From Hippasteria phrygiana (taxonomy: Eukaryota; Echinodermata; Asteroidea; Valvatida; Goniasteridae): a stretch of DNA of 64,000 bases. Below the pieces are notes generated by a model that saw nothing but the letters and a program-made list of their open reading frames with translations, was not told the DNA's origin and searched no databases. Made by a program: the position numbers and the translations under genes. Where the stretch lies: the NCBI GenBank assembly GCA_037893225.1, contig JAZGUH010000223.1, positions 620,001 to 684,000 on the forward strand. Reading direction: 5' to 3'. Positions 12,061 to 24,290 of the stretch are shown piece after piece. Each line of letters begins with the position of its first letter. Positions within the stretch are counted from its first letter, which is position 1.

Positions 12061-12434
12061 CAGAACAGGGGTCGATCTAAAGGGGAGGTTTGGAGGGTGA
12101 ACCCCGCCCCCGCTCTGCGCCTGTTTTAGTTCTTTTTCGCTTAACAGTCTACTAACAGCGACTTTTGTTGTTTTCGTTTACGCTATTCAGGAACAGTCGG
12201 TGAAGTTTCGTTTATAATCTTCTTGAATTTTTTTTTTTACAATTTACCCTGTGGAGATGGACCAAAATCGGGTACCGCTGTTTCACTGTGTTTCCCCATA
12301 GATGAGTACCCCAAAACTACCAATATGCGAACTCACGATGTGCACACTTTTTACAGTGAGTGTGCTGAACAAAGTGCATGATGAGCCATGAGTTTGGAAA
12401 TAAAGAAAATACTGACCAAGTTGTTAAATACTAC

Positions 12435-12590
12435 ACTATAATGTTGATTGGTAGACGCGAGTCCAACCAATGCGATAAGTTGGACATATATCGAGCAATG
12501 CTGGTCATTTTAATCAATCCGGTTTTAATTAAAAACACATATCGAGGAATATTGGCCATTTTAATCAATCCGTTTTAGAGTGTTTAATTG
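12435..12590. repeat. Fragment of the AATCCGTTTTAGAGTG element family
   Basis: Ends with AATCAATCCGTTTTAGAGTG, matching the right end of 25937-26079, and carries an internal near-duplicate (ATTTTAATCAATCCG twice, each after ATATCGAG-AAT). The left end is decayed. Confidence 0.5.
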
Positions 12591-12640
12591 AGCTACTGTA
12601 CTTCGGATGGTTGGTTGGTTGCAGCGTTGTCAGGAATACA

Positions 12641-12835
12641 TACACTGTAAAAACGTTGGGTAAAACATAATTGGGCAACTGTTATTTACCCAACATTGGT
12701 ATTAATTTACCACATTGTTGGTTAATTCAGGTAAAAATGGACCAATTATTGGGAAGAATTTGCCCAAGATTTTGGGTTGTTGCCCAACATTGGGCAACAT
12801 ACTAACCCATTTTGACCAACCTTTTTTACAGTGTA
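12641..12835. mobile_element. TACACTGTAAAAA inverted-repeat element rich in TTGGGCAAC
   Basis: 195 bp, ends TACACTGTAAAAACGTTGG and the inverse CCAACCTTTTTTACAGTGTA. Inside, GTTGCCCAACATTGGGCAAC and related words recur in both orientations. Confidence 0.75.
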
Positions 12836-13714
12836 CACCATAAAACTGCACCTTTAATCCGCATATAATGCGCAGCTCCAATCCAATGGGTTATCGTAAT
12901 TGCATTCCCGGCAGGTTTAATTCCCAGCAAAGGCACCGACACTGAAGCTGTGCAATTGCAAGCTATATCGCTAAAAGCGTCGATTTCTGTCCCTCTCTAT
13001 ACTTCTTCGTCTGTTTACGAGCTCAATCCAATAGCCTTTTTAGAAAAGTGCCCCATTGAAACAAGCGGCTTTTTGCGTGGTTAAATTGAAATCGTAATTT
13101 CGAGTTGATGCGGCCGGGCCGGGGCTGCAGGCTTGGCAATCTGGACTCATTTCCACTCGTCGAAACGACCTTTTTTGTAGAGAGTACGAACACCGATTAA
13201 CGTGAAAGTTTGGTGAGAAGTTTGACAAGCCACTATTCGATACTTTAACGCGTGCGTACTAGTCTGGTTCCCTGACCTGACGGTTCCCTGACGACTCTTG
13301 ATAAATCTTAGGTCAGGTAGTGCCCACGGATTTAAATAGATCATGACGTACGGTGTCAGTCCGAGTGACGTCAGTGGCAACATTCAAGAAATACGGGTTC
13401 TCTTGCAAAATCTGGTCGGCAAAATACTGCAAGTATAGCCTAGGGCAGTGACTTTTGATCTTTGATTTAATTGAGAATTTCAAACAGAAATCAGGATCGA
13501 TAACGGGCCTGACTGACATTTTGTTGTCAAATGCCATGGCTAACATCAACGACACAGCATTCACAACTGATAATTATACCTACTCCGCTTTTAAATGTAT
13601 TTCAATGCAAAAAACAAAATCGGGGGCATGCATCATTTGAACAAAATTTGCAATTCCCCCAGCCCCCCGAGCCAAAGCCTGGATACGCCACTGATGACTC
13701 TTCTCTCATATCTT

Positions 13715-13828
13715 TTGTACACGATTTTCAATCGTGGACCTTCGGTCAATCGTGGACCCTTTGTCTACGCCGTAACCCTTTTGTCCTTAGTCCACGATTG
13801 CCGGTATTTACACACGCACACACACAAA
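13715..13828 (+). repeat. TCGTGGACC dispersed repeat, copy 1
   Basis: Repeats of CAATCGTGGACC, with TTTTGTCCT-AGTCCACGATTGCCGG closing it and a CA-rich microsatellite after it. The same order occurs at 41720-41935. Confidence 0.65.
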
Positions 13829-13995
13829 CTGGAGGAACCAAGCTGGACAAACCAGTGGAACATTTACCATGAAAATATCTGTAGAACATTTAAGAGGAGC
13901 AACAGATCTCCGGTGAGAGAGTGATTCTAAGGATGAGCCCAACTCTTCTCCAACCAAAATACAAAGCGTTTCTGTACTCTATCTAATAAAGATAT
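13829..13995 (+). repeat. Dispersed repeat with AGGAACCAAGCTGGACAA core, copy 2
   Basis: Follows directly on the TCGTGGACC repeat. Includes ACATTTACCATGAAAATATC, CAACAGATCTCCG and GATGAGCCCAACTC; ends CTAATAAAGATA. Best match is 61960-62140. Confidence 0.7.
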
Positions 13996-14574
13996 TCTCT
14001 CTAAAATCCTTGCATTGAATATTCACTCCTACCGTCAAGTTTTTCCCCTATAGGTTCGAGCGACAAGAGGGAATTTCACTCTATTTAATATGAGAGTTAT
14101 CATCTATAATATCCTCCTACAATATCGCTGTCCTTTGTCCTTTATTCGTGTGAGATTGTTCACCGTCGTTGTAAAATGTTACCCTTCCTAATTTACTTTG
14201 GGAAAGGATTTCGGTGTTCATTAACTCCAGTTCCGATGTCGCGTGAATATCAGACTCTCTGAAAATCCGACTTGTTGGTTATGCTGCGCATGCTCAGTAG
14301 GCCCCTGTATACTCAAACGAATTACCCCTTGGTTTTTTTCCCAATAGGTTTTTTCGCGAGTTTTTCGCCCATCCCGTAAATCAGCAATACTACTGTACTG
14401 GAAATTTGAAAACTTTATCGTATATTTATTTGCGTAACTATTTTTGTATGTGTCTCATAAATATATATTTTTTTAACTACAAATGTACGGTATGCACGTC
14501 CCCATGGAAACCAGTTTAAAACTGTTTGGGCACACCGTGGGTAAAGAAATGTGATAAATAAAACAAATAAATCT

Positions 14575-14745
14575 AAGTTCGGAGTGACAAAATAGCACCA
14601 ACATTGGTGTTTCATTTACGTTGTACAGAATATTAAAACCCTTCTGAACGAATGGCACCATCCAGTTTTAAATATTGTTGGTGTTATTTTTACAACGATC
14701 TCAACACTCAAAAGATAAAATTGGTGTTAAAAATCTAGCAAGACA
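14575..14745 (+). repeat. TTGGTGTTA repeat, uninterrupted copy
   Basis: Words GTGACAAAATAGCACCAAC, TTGGTGTTTCATTTAC, TTGGTGTTATTTTTAC and ATTGGTGTTAAAAAT match 18870-19280 in order. It lacks the 254-bp insertion present there and so serves as an empty site. Confidence 0.6.
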
Positions 14746-15007
14746 GTTTGGGCAGTTTCAGGGACTTAAAATGCATAACTTACAGTTGATTAACAAAATA
14801 CAGAATGGCTTCTATACTGATGAAAACTAATCACATTGTATCAGTGCACAGAGACTGAACTTTTTCAATGGAAGTCGCCCAATACGAGGCTAAAGGCCAC
14901 TCTAGATAAAGGGCTACAACAGCGGTGGTGGGGTTGACCACATTTAAGGTTGGTAACCCTATACCACCCTTACGGTTTTCTTGGGTCCAGATCAAAATTC
15001 GACCGAT

Positions 15008-15029
15008 CCCCCCCCCCCCCCCCCCCCCC
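15008..15029 (+). repeat. Poly-C tract
   Basis: Twenty-two C in a row. Follows CGACCGATC; no paired inverted ends were recognised around it. Confidence 0.9.
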
Positions 15030-15779
15030 AATTTTCAACCCTGAACCAGGCGGGGTGTCCTCCACCGTTGGTGAGACCAACTCACTCACCACTTTGAACT
15101 TTCAAGATTCAAATGCTACAGGTCTGTAACTCTTGACAACGTGGGTGTATTCGAAACCCCGTTCTCGGCCAACCGGCGAACAGTGTTCTCTTGTTGCCGA
15201 TTATAAACGCCAAAGTGCCGTGCAGAGTGCATCTGGGCGAAAATTCAAAATGGCAGCCGCCGTATTAATACTTTGAATGAAAAGAAAGGAAAATTCACGA
15301 TCTTTATAAGAAAATAATTGAACAGCAATACAAATTGTCAAAGGCAATCCCACTCATATGATCGCGTATACAGTTTTATTTTTTGTATCATTTACACTGT
15401 TCCTGGCCTGAATGAGTGCTTACAATTTCACAAAAAATTACGCAAGTTCCGGAAGGTTTAAGTCCGCCAACTTTGTCCTTTGCGGTCTTCATCTACTCCC
15501 CAATAAGTGGGGAGTGAAAATCCTGTTCGCGAACACCGTTCGCGTGTTAGTTCTCGTCATTCGAAACTCTGTTCGCGTGTTCATTCAACACTGGAACGGG
15601 GTTTCGAATATGCCCCCATCTTAGCTCTGTGTTCCGGCTGATGTTTGGAGCGTTGGGAATTGATGACGTAAAAAGTTATCATTAAAAGTTATGATGTGAT
15701 GCCAAATCTCCCCCAAAATAGTTTCGGACCGGAAAATCTCTCCACCCATCTTACCGACTGTAACGTAACTGCTTTAACC

Positions 15780-16265
15780 ACCCCCACTAAACGAAACAGA
15801 GTCAAAACCCAATTAGAAGGCGGTTTATCCCGGGGAAAAAAACGCTTCCAAAGGGGAAATTAACAGGCCAGACCGCGCGGTAAAGCTACTACTGTGCCAA
15901 AATCAAAGGCGAGCCCGGTCGAATAAAATGCAAATGACGCTCAATTAAAAACCAATTTGGACTCTGCCGCAATCAAAAAATAGAGGGAGAAAATTAAGAG
16001 ATCTCTTTTGGGGACGGCGCTATTAATTCCCGCCTTTTTTATAGGAGTCATAAATAGTAATGCCTTATTTTGTTGGAACACTTCCGCGGGCGGCTGGGAC
16101 GGCATGGGGGGCTGCGCAGCGATAAACGGTCGGACTGCAAGTCGTTAGCGACGATTTATGCCCGGGCCTGGGTTTGGGGAGACGGGATTTGCGTCAGAAG
16201 TCGAATATCCCCTCGGTGTAATGGCCGGGCAGAACTTGCAATCCAATCAAAGTAGCATTTGCGAA
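15780..16265. promoter_or_regulatory. Unique block with POU octamer and homeodomain sites
   Basis: ATGCAAAT (15928-15935, the consensus POU octamer) lies 6 bp before CAATTA (15942-15947), a homeodomain core also preferred by Hmx-type proteins, with CCAATTTGG after it. More AT cores (GCTATTAATTCCC, GGGAAATTAACAGG) and CpG-rich flanks. Looks like a developmental enhancer; inference only. Confidence 0.4.
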
Positions 16266-16689
16266 TATTTATAATAGGCCTATATGTGATGCATTTTCAC
16301 GGCAGGGGATTTCCAAATCTGTTTGTTGAATGCGGAATGCTGATGGCGTGGCGTTGGGAAGGGGTAACAGAGGTTCGTGTGTATATAGTATACATTCAGG
16401 ACAGGAAAAAAAAGAATAACGTCCTGCATTGGATGTAGTCCTCGATTGGAAAATGTACAAAAGCACGTGGGCTAAAAGGTACAAACAAAAGAAGAACAAT
16501 GGGAAGTTCTCCATTTACATTATTATTCAAACATGGGGTGTAGGCCTATACGAGAAACACTGTGTGGACCTGCAAACAATAGGCCTATGTCCACACAATG
16601 CAGCATCTCAAATCTGACCTGTCGACAAGAAGTGTTATGATGAATAGTGTGTTGCACAATGTGAGTTTATTATTTTGCCGTAAACTGTC

Positions 16690-16965
16690 CCCCACATGGC
16701 TAGGCCATTACTCATGCCTGTTGAATTTACCGGAGTTAGCATCGGCCGCGATGGAGGCAAATTGAGCGCGTAAAATATCGCCCCATTTACATAAAGGGAA
16801 TTAACGAGGAGCAATAAACGGTGCCGACAGTTATTGAAAATAGGTTTTTAGCAGATACGGGCTAAAAACCGCCGCAGGATGGCCATGCATAGACGGTCAG
16901 GCTTGGAGGTCTTCCCGGTATTGGGTTTCATCTATGAAGTTCGGCCTTGAGCGTAAATTGAAATA
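16690..16965. promoter_or_regulatory. Unique block, candidate cis-regulatory module
   Basis: Repeat-free; contains GGGAATTAACGAGG, GCAATAAACGG, CATTTACATAAAGG and GCATCGGCCGCGATGG. No plausible coding frame. Confidence 0.3.
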
Positions 16966-17102
16966 TAGGTCCAAGACCATTATTTTCTTGATGACAAATT
17001 TGTGCTGCAACATTTATCAGATAGTGTCAAGTTATAGATACCGTGTTTGTGTAAAGTAAAAAAAAAAAAAAGGGACGGAATCACTAAAAGCCACATACCG
17101 GT

Positions 17103-17167
17103 AATTCAACAACAGCAACAACGACAATATTGACAACAACATCGACGACAACGACGACGACAACACC
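17103..17167 (+). repeat. CAA/CGACAA microsatellite
   Basis: Imperfect AACAACAGCAACAACGAC-type trinucleotide repeat with CGA interruptions. A similar tract is at 40841-40890. Confidence 0.85.
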
Positions 17168-17258
17168 GGTACAATTCGTACACTTCGTATTTATTTTGAG
17201 GGCGCTGTAAAGGCAACACATCAAGCACACACAACAGAATCAGCTACAGACGCACTAA

Positions 17259-17351
17259 TTCCGAGTATATTTGACTCTATGACACATAAACCAATAAGTT
17301 TACAATTTTACGCATTGGTATGTGTCATTCTAGAGTCGAATATACTCGGAA
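17259..17351. mobile_element. Short fold-back element, ~37-bp arms
   Basis: TTCCGAGTATATTTGACTCT plus ATGACACATAAACCAAT is followed by an inverse copy (ATTGGTATGTGTCATTC, AGAGTCGAATATACTCGGAA). Nearly the whole 93 bp is palindromic. Confidence 0.75.
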
Positions 17352-17365
17352 ATAGAGCTTAGCCT

Positions 17366-17841
17366 TTAAACGTAGTGTACACGATTGGTAATCCTCCAAT
17401 TTGTTTTTACTGAATTATTACGAAATATACCTTACTAGACTGTAAGTTATTAGTAGTCTCAATCATCCTGTGAAATGATGGCACCAGGTGTGCTGTCGTT
17501 GTCAAGAAAAGTGGAAATATATATCGTTAACTGCCCTGTAGCCGTTAGTCAAGGCGCGTGTGGCTACCCGGACGAGTAGCGCGCCCCAGACATGATGGCG
17601 CCATGGCATATCTACATGGGGCGCGTCACGCGCCCAGATAGCCACGCGCGCCTTGACTAAAGGCTATCATCCGACCGACGGTTGAAAACGAGCGCCGTTT
17701 TTCTCTCGTTTTTTTTGCCATCCCCAACAACGCAAAACTTTGAACAGGTCAGTGAAACGGTATTTCCTATAAAATACTAACCCCCAAATCTGCCCATTTC
17801 TAAAAATTGCAACAATGACCAATCATGTACACTGCCTTTAA
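17366..17841 (-). mobile_element. TTAAAG-GTGTACA inverted-repeat element, copy with GC-rich palindromic core
   Basis: Ends TTAAACGTAGTGTACACGAT and the inverse of TTAAAGGCAGTGTACATGAT. Relative to 58495-59098 it is reversed and shares both arms (CACCAGGTGTGCTGTCGTT; TTTGAACAGGTCAGTG; CCCAAATCTGCCC). The centre, 17528-17668, is different: TAGTCAAGGCGCGTGTGGCT and an inverse copy around GGCGCGT/GCGCGCC words. Confidence 0.75.
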
Positions 17842-18205
17842 TGACCACCACGACACGTTTACCTACGTTCGTGTTATAACTATTGAGGTCACGTTCAATA
17901 CATTTTCGATGTCAATGGGTGTATATTATGAATGAAACGTCATCCAAGCTTCGGCAGATTCTTTAAAGAGAACTCTTTCCCTCTTTTTTTGTCAGCGCAT
18001 AGAGACCTCACAGTGCTTAAAGCTTTAGGCCCTATATGAACTGTTTAATATTAAATCATTTGTAAACAAATTCACATTATGAAAATAGGCTAAGCTTTTA
18101 GTGGCTGGTGCTTTTTTGTTTACGATGGACCAACAGAGTCTGTCATTAGCGTAGACGTGTAGAAATTAGACAGAGGAGCTGTCGGTACTTTCCATTAGCG
18201 CTAAT

Positions 18206-18222
18206 ATTATATATATATATAT
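18206..18222 (+). repeat. TA dinucleotide repeat
   Basis: Short uninterrupted AT/TA run following CGCTAATATT. Confidence 0.85.
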
Positions 18223-18459
18223 GAATACTTGCATGATTCAGAGTGCCGAATACAGAGGTATTGTAAACAGGAGTCAGTGATCAGTGGACTGCGAATGATT
18301 AATTGGACTTACCGTGTGATTCGCGGACGCTGCGTCTGCTATTGAGGTGTTAGTGTCATTGGTGTAAACGTGGTGTTATTTTTGGTTCCCAGACAGTTTG
18401 CTCAGTGGAAGAACAAGTAGCACACTATAGCAACGTTGACTAGCAGCGTTGACTTAGAT

Positions 18460-18690
18460 TGAAAGCACACACCATTGCTACGTGCCAAGTAATAATCGAT
18501 GCATTGGTCTGGGACTGTATGGCAGGCCCTTGTGTCAGTGGTAAAAGGGTCACGTCCTTCGGATGGGACGTTAAGCTGGAGGTCCCGTGTGCTATATTGG
18601 ATCAGTGCACGTATAGAACCCAGAACACATGCCCAGTAAAAGAGTTTGCCTGGTCCCCCTCAGCAATTGAAAATCATCTTTAAAATGACA
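18460..18690 (+). repeat. Dispersed repeat with GGATGGGACGTTAA core, copy 1
   Basis: Contains GCATTGGTCTGGGACTGTA, GTCCTTCGGATGGGACGTTA, AGCTGGAGGTCCCGTGTGCT and CCCAGTAAAAGAGTTTGCC. A reversed copy is at 20510-20710. The strong preservation of the central core suggests a SINE-type conserved domain or part of a larger retroelement, but no tRNA head was seen. Confidence 0.6.
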
Positions 18691-18738
18691 TGGCTATACC
18701 ATGTATAAAATAAAGCTGTTATTCTGGTAGCAATCGTT

Positions 18739-19305
18739 TACACTGCAAAAGCTGAGTAGCATCATTGTGTCAAATTTGTAATTTTGTTCTGTCACGCGCC
18801 ACCTCAGGAAAAACCACACACGCCCTGGCTCTTTCGTCACAGTGTTTGTATTCTTCAACACCTAAGTTTGGAATAACAAAATGACACCAATGTTGGTATT
18901 TCATTTACAATACATACTCTGAATAAACGTCATCCATCAGGGCCCAATTTCATGACTCTGCTGACCACAGCTTTCCGCGCTTACGATCACCATTTTGCGC
19001 TAACAGCGCTAGCAGAAAAATTCTGCGCTAACCCTGTTGTAAGCACAGAATCCTTAGTTACGGGATGTACGCTCAGGAGCCAAAATTCACCGCTAACGCG
19101 TGAAATACGCTTGGCGTAAACACATAATTTTCTGCTACAGTAAGCGGGGATTTTTCGCTAACGGTAAGCAGAGCCATGAACTTGGGCCCTGGTTGTAAAT
19201 TGTAGTTGCTGGTGTTATTTTAACACCAATATGAGCAACCAAAAAAGGATTTGAACAAATCTGGTGTTAAATTTTGGTGTTACACTAACAGTGTTTTGCA
19301 GTGTA
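18739..19305. mobile_element. TACACTGCAAAA inverted-repeat element interrupted by another element
   Basis: Outer ends TACACTGCAAAA and TTTTGCAGTGTA. Inner TTGGTGTTA words match 14575-14745. The element is split by the insertion at 18938-19191. Confidence 0.65.
18938..19191. mobile_element. Nested 254-bp element with CAGGGCCCAA inverted ends
   Basis: Left CAGGGCCCAATTTCATGACT/CTGCT and right AGCAGAGCCATGAACTTGGG/CCCTG are inverse copies over about 24 bp. The interior alternates GCGCTAACAG, GCGCTTACG and inverse words. Comparison with the related uninterrupted copy near 14660 (CCATCCAGTTTTAAAT versus CCATC-insert-GGTTGTAAAT) shows it is a later insertion. Confidence 0.7.
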
Positions 19306-20509
19306 TATTTCAGAGTGCATAGATGGTCTTGTACCACCAAATTATTTTAACATGATAGTTTGTTGACATGATTTTTAACCGAACATGATGAATATAGCTT
19401 CGATAGCGACCACTTCCCGACCATCTAAAAAGATCATTTTACTTAAAGCTACTGTGTCCGTGTTTTGGGTGTATTAACCTGAAAAATTAATTCTCAAACT
19501 GAACTGCATGCTAATAAGCCAGTTCGGTATTTCAACTGCGCATGTGCACAATTTTTTATCCCGAATGACCCGCGTGACCTAACGCGCGCGTGTGAACGCA
19601 AAAGGTGGTCGCACAACGCGCACGTGTTAAATTTAATCAGAATGGGCGTTCGCGTAACATGGCGTGACATTACGTCAGCAATTTTATCCAGAATAACCTT
19701 TGACCTTTGAGATACCGAACTGGCTTATTCATTAGCATTACAGATAAGTTATGAGCTTTCAACGTGAGAATTGCCATAAAAGAATCGCCCAACGATATAG
19801 GTAACAAATTTAATTTCAAATTTGGAATTAGGAGCGGCTACATTGTAGGCCTATTAATCTTTAAGCGCGAAGTACTTAAACAAACATATACATCACATTC
19901 TAGTAAGTACTTCTTTCGTTCCAAAAAATGAAATTTGATTCGATAATTCGCCAGTACGGGGAAAATTAATTGAAATTTTTAGCCAGGGCAGCTTTCAGCA
20001 GTAAAAAACAAATTCTAGTGATTCTCTGAATATAAAATAGCGTCAGAAAACAATGCAGTATTCATTATTTCCCATTGAGTTTGATTGAGTTTCATTTCAG
20101 CTGGGAGATCCAACCCCCTCCACCCCCCAAAATAGTTCGATGGCATAACAAAATGTGAGAAACCCAGCTTGGTCAGCATTCCTTGGGGGAATATAACACA
20201 ACCCCAAAATAATTGTATGGCGAGAATTATTATTACACCTATTTGCAAAACTATTAGGCGTTTTATGAACTTGTTTGTCTGCACGGGCGATAGTGCAATC
20301 AACCCGACGGGTGCCTGACACAGCGCACACGGGCCGGCAAGGGGTCCGAGCTTGATAAGCATGAGAAAAAAAGCCTCTCCGACGGTGTGAATACAGAAAC
20401 GTACCGTATTGCAAATGTACGAAGCGAGAGTAAAAACATTAACAACATTAACAGCTTTAATTTACAGATTGTAGTCATGTCATCTATAGGCCTAAGATGA
20501 TTTTCAATG

Positions 20510-20710
20510 GGTCATCCTTGTGCTGTGGGACCAGAGGCACCGGGGGGCAAACCCCGACTCTTTCACGACAGGTTCTCTGGGTTCTTTTACGGGCACTGAT
20601 CCTATAGAGCACAGGACCGCCAGCTTAACGTCCCATCCGAAGGACATGACCCAGACCAATGCACTGATTATTGCAATACATGGTGAACCTGCAGTGAACG
20701 TTGGTTAACT
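20510..20710 (-). repeat. Dispersed repeat with GGATGGGACGTTAA core, copy 2
   Basis: Reverse-oriented relative of 18460-18690: AGCTTAACGTCCCATCCGAA, GACCCAGACCAATGCACTGA, and GTTCTTTTACGGGC correspond in inverse order. Confidence 0.6.
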
Positions 20711-21244
20711 TCTGAGCCAACTGTCATGATATTAAACATTATGAACCGGCGCAAAACACTTTACAAGTTGTCCTGCATAAACTACGAAAAACAGCTTTCT
20801 ATTATTATTTTTTTCCAAGTAGATAAACATCACAGAACAGCTGAAAATGACATCAGTTAAAAAGCATGATGTAGCTATTGTCTCCCGGGTCATCCGGGTG
20901 CTAGACCGAGTAAAGGCAGAAGATATGGCCTCGCAAAATGGTATCACGTGAACTGACGAGACTATAGATGAGACCCACGAGACATGGCGAGTTTCAAATT
21001 TTCACCAAAGTTTAACGTGCACATTGAATCAGAATTCTTTGTTCACGTCTTAAATCTGCTTTTGCAAAACGAGCATTGCGAAAATATAGAATATATCGAG
21101 AATTCTGCAAACTTAGGAAACATCCTGCAAGAAAAACAACACCAGTTGAAAGAATCCTGACCTTTGGATACAGGCGTACCCCGGGTTTAATAGTAGCTTG
21201 TTGTATATTACGAATCGAGCTTCGCCGAATATTTCAGGTTCGCC

Positions 21245-21560
21245 CATATAATCTGGAAGGTTGGGGTACGCGGGAAAATCACCAGAGGTAATTGAGTTGA
21301 TGTGCCTCGGAACAAACACGATCAGGACCCTAAACAGGGAATTACCAGCCGGTAACAACAACTTTTCCGCAATCTGACTCCCCTGTTTGCCAACTTCATC
21401 CGTGGTCGGCTCTGCAGCGTGCCAATTACGACCGCGCGCGCTGGTGTTTTTGGCGGGAAGGCGACCCTTGCTGCGAGGGTGATTACAGTTGATATTGTAA
21501 CCACTTAGCGCTCGCCGGGACTAAATCTTCGGTCAATTTGGAGCCAATTTCGAGTAGTAT
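21245..21560. promoter_or_regulatory. Unique block, candidate cis-regulatory module
   Basis: Contains AGAGGTAATTGAGTTGATG, GGGAATTACCAGCC, GTGCCAATTACGACCG and CCTGTTTGCCAACTTC. No repeat or credible frame. Confidence 0.3.
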
Positions 21561-21993
21561 ATTTTTTGACAAACAACGCTGACTCCGCTGCCGGAGAGGA
21601 GAGCAGGGGAGGGATAAATTCCGCAGGATGCTTTCTATATTTTGTCGATTTCGAAATAGGCCCTAAAACGCAACAGGATTGTTTTTCAGCGGGGGAAATG
21701 GCATTCGTACATATTGTTTGGATGTTTTTCTGTCTCTGTATAAATATAGTATGTGCAATGTGCGTACGTTTTGTATACCAATCCGGATGTGTATCATATA
21801 CCTCAATTGTACTTTGAATAATTATAGATCGTTTGACATACGCAAATAAAGCAATATATATATAATTTTAAAGTTATTAATCTATTTTTTACAAAAATGT
21901 ATTTCAGGTAACGAAAGCAAGGATTCTATATACTCAAAAACGTTTACACATTGTACTGAGCTCGGCAGCATGGTGAAACCTATCGTGAGAAAA

Positions 21994-22033
21994 CAATAAA
22001 GACGTATTCAGTTATCTGAATACGTCTTTATTG
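21994..22033. repeat. Perfect 18-bp hairpin
   Basis: CAATAAAGACGTATTCAG, a 4-nt loop, and the exact inverse. Both arms contain AATAAA in one orientation, so either strand has a polyadenylation hexamer at the stem base. Origin unknown. Confidence 0.85.
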
Positions 22034-22034
22034 T

Positions 22035-23530
22035 GCCGAAACAATGCGTTTTACACAAATTTAAAATAAACATGGTTTCGTCCTTACATCTTCATTCTTA
22101 ATAGCTTCAACTGGCTTCAGTAACCATATATAGACGTATTTCGAGTCCCTTTTTTATACGTCGGTGCTCTGAGTAGTGCAGTTAGAGAGCGCCCCCACAC
22201 GATTATACTTTCACATTCGACAAGCTCGTGTACATGATGTGCTTTGAACAATAGGTGCGGCTTGTCACAACCTCGTTCTCATCCACACACATGGGTTGGG
22301 TCATACATCCTCACATGTACTCATACGGGGTACCTCTAATGTGGACTTTACTTTCCTTCTTTTATTCTCCTTTGTCCCCATTGAAATCTCAAAAGCCTGA
22401 GCGTTAACTTTGTGGGGTAGGTCGATTTCTAAAGACCCAATTGCGGGGTAGCATTGTCCCCATTGTTACCCTTCTTCTATGTACCCCGCAAGGAGACTAA
22501 TGTAAGAACACCCACTTCACACAGCAAAATAGTATTTCCTACACCTTTTCAAAGGCCACATATTTAAACGAACGAGGGCGCTGTACCTAACCAATGTTTG
22601 AGGCATAAACTACGGACGCGTTGTTTAACAAAATTGGCTTCGGTTACGGTATTTGTTTTTGTTCATTTTTGTACCCATTATATAACTGTATTTCAATAGT
22701 GTTCTTTGGTACAAATCACTCCATACCACCTGACCTTATTGTTAATTGTGGAATATAACATTATGTTCAGTTGTAGCAAATGGATCAGTCTAACTTGGCT
22801 GGCAGAAGGTAATTGGTCATCTATTGATCTATGTATATACTATAAGCCCACTGTTGTCTGAAGTAACCTATACTTCTTACTTTCCTTGTGTTAGAGAGTA
22901 AATTCCAATAGTCTTTTGTTAATGTATTAGGGCTCCTCTGGTCCTGTCATGTTTTGGGCAGGAAGCAACTGGTCGGTTTATCTATTTTCCATTTTGCTGT
23001 TTGCTTGTTGCAAATATTTAGGCCTAGTTCGTTTTCTAAAATAAAAGTCCGCCAAAAGGTCTTGCATGGCAACTGAGGAAGTTCATATTTTTTTTCTGAT
23101 TCCAGTTGTTAATTTGAGTAACTTGTTTGTTCTTCCTTCGAACCCAGAATTCTTACTGGCGGAACCTTTTAGGGGTTTCGTTACAATATAAATAACCTGG
23201 ATCCCTACCTACCTGTCCGGCTTGCAAGTACTCTTTGCGCAAATTCTAGCTTTCTCAAACAGCGCCCTCTGTCAGTAAAAATAAACCAAGTCACACAAGA
23301 CTGGTTCCCAGTCCTCATACATTATTATCGATCTTATTTCAAATTTAGACACATTAGCAGGTAATTGAATTTACCACAATCTCTGCATAATTCCCCCGGG
23401 GTTTACTAATTGTAATTAGCAACTACATGTCCCCACAATACAGTGATGCTTAGTGGCGGATTTGTCAAACACGGTTTTCGCTTAATTCTAAAATGACCTT
23501 AGCAAATATAAAAAAGGAAACGGTCTTATG
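22035..23530. other. AT-rich intergenic stretch
   Basis: No gene, clear repeat or strong regulatory block was recognised; only scattered single motifs such as TAGGCCTA near 23020. Confidence 0.5.
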
Positions 23531-24189
23531 CAAACTATGCAGTTAAAAATTAATTATTAAAATAAAGTAGCTTTTGCTGACGGTGATCGTTGTATTGCAG
23601 TTTGTGATGTTAGCTCTGATTTCAAAGCTAACAGTGCAATGTTCCTGCAAGGTATGGATTATCAAACAGCAGTAATTTGCACCCCAATCGTATGAGAATT
23701 GTAAAGAACATCTACAAAAAAAAAAATTACCGTGCATGGGCAGATGTGGTCTAATCAAAAAGCTTTGTATCAGAGCTACCTGCCAAGAGCTTAGCTACCT
23801 GTCTTTGTAATTGGCAGAGACCAGCATATGAGAGGAAACATAACTTTGCGACTGGAGGAAGGTTGATGGCGCCCTTGTGGAAATTAGGCCGAGCTGGTCC
23901 GTGGGCGAGCATTTTCCAGTGCAGTTTTGTCTATTTTCATAATTCTCAACAATTTAGAGAAATGCATTTTGAGTACACATTGCACACCATTGAGGTCAAA
24001 CTGCATTGGAAATGTTAACAGAAATTACATTATGAGACCAATGCGCATCCCAATGATTGCAAAACTAATCCCGAAGTGCCCTTGTGTAAGCTCTCTTCTT
24101 GTGGGCCGAATCAGAATTCAAACTAAGAACTCTTTTTTTTCATGAACAAGCTAAAAAAAAAAAATTGCTAAGCACAAAAACGAATTGTC

Positions 24190-24290
24190 GGCTGCGGCTA
24201 CGGCTGTTGACAAGGGGTTGCTGTTAAGGGCAGGCATTCTGACGGTTTTAGCAATCCCTTGGAAACAGCGGTAGCCATAGCCGCAGCCGT
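24190..24290. repeat. Inverted repeat of GGCTGCGGCTACGGCTGTT type
   Basis: GGCTGCGGCTACGGCTGTT and an inverse AACAGCGGTAGCCATAGCCG surround about 60 bp. The alternating GGCTNCGGCT pattern resembles the ends of the element at 59548-59791. Confidence 0.6.

Noticed and set aside
20015..20362. 115-codon minus-strand frame with hydrophobic segment
   Set aside because: Contains two near-repeats of a CCCCAAAATA-type word and no family resemblance; likely non-coding.
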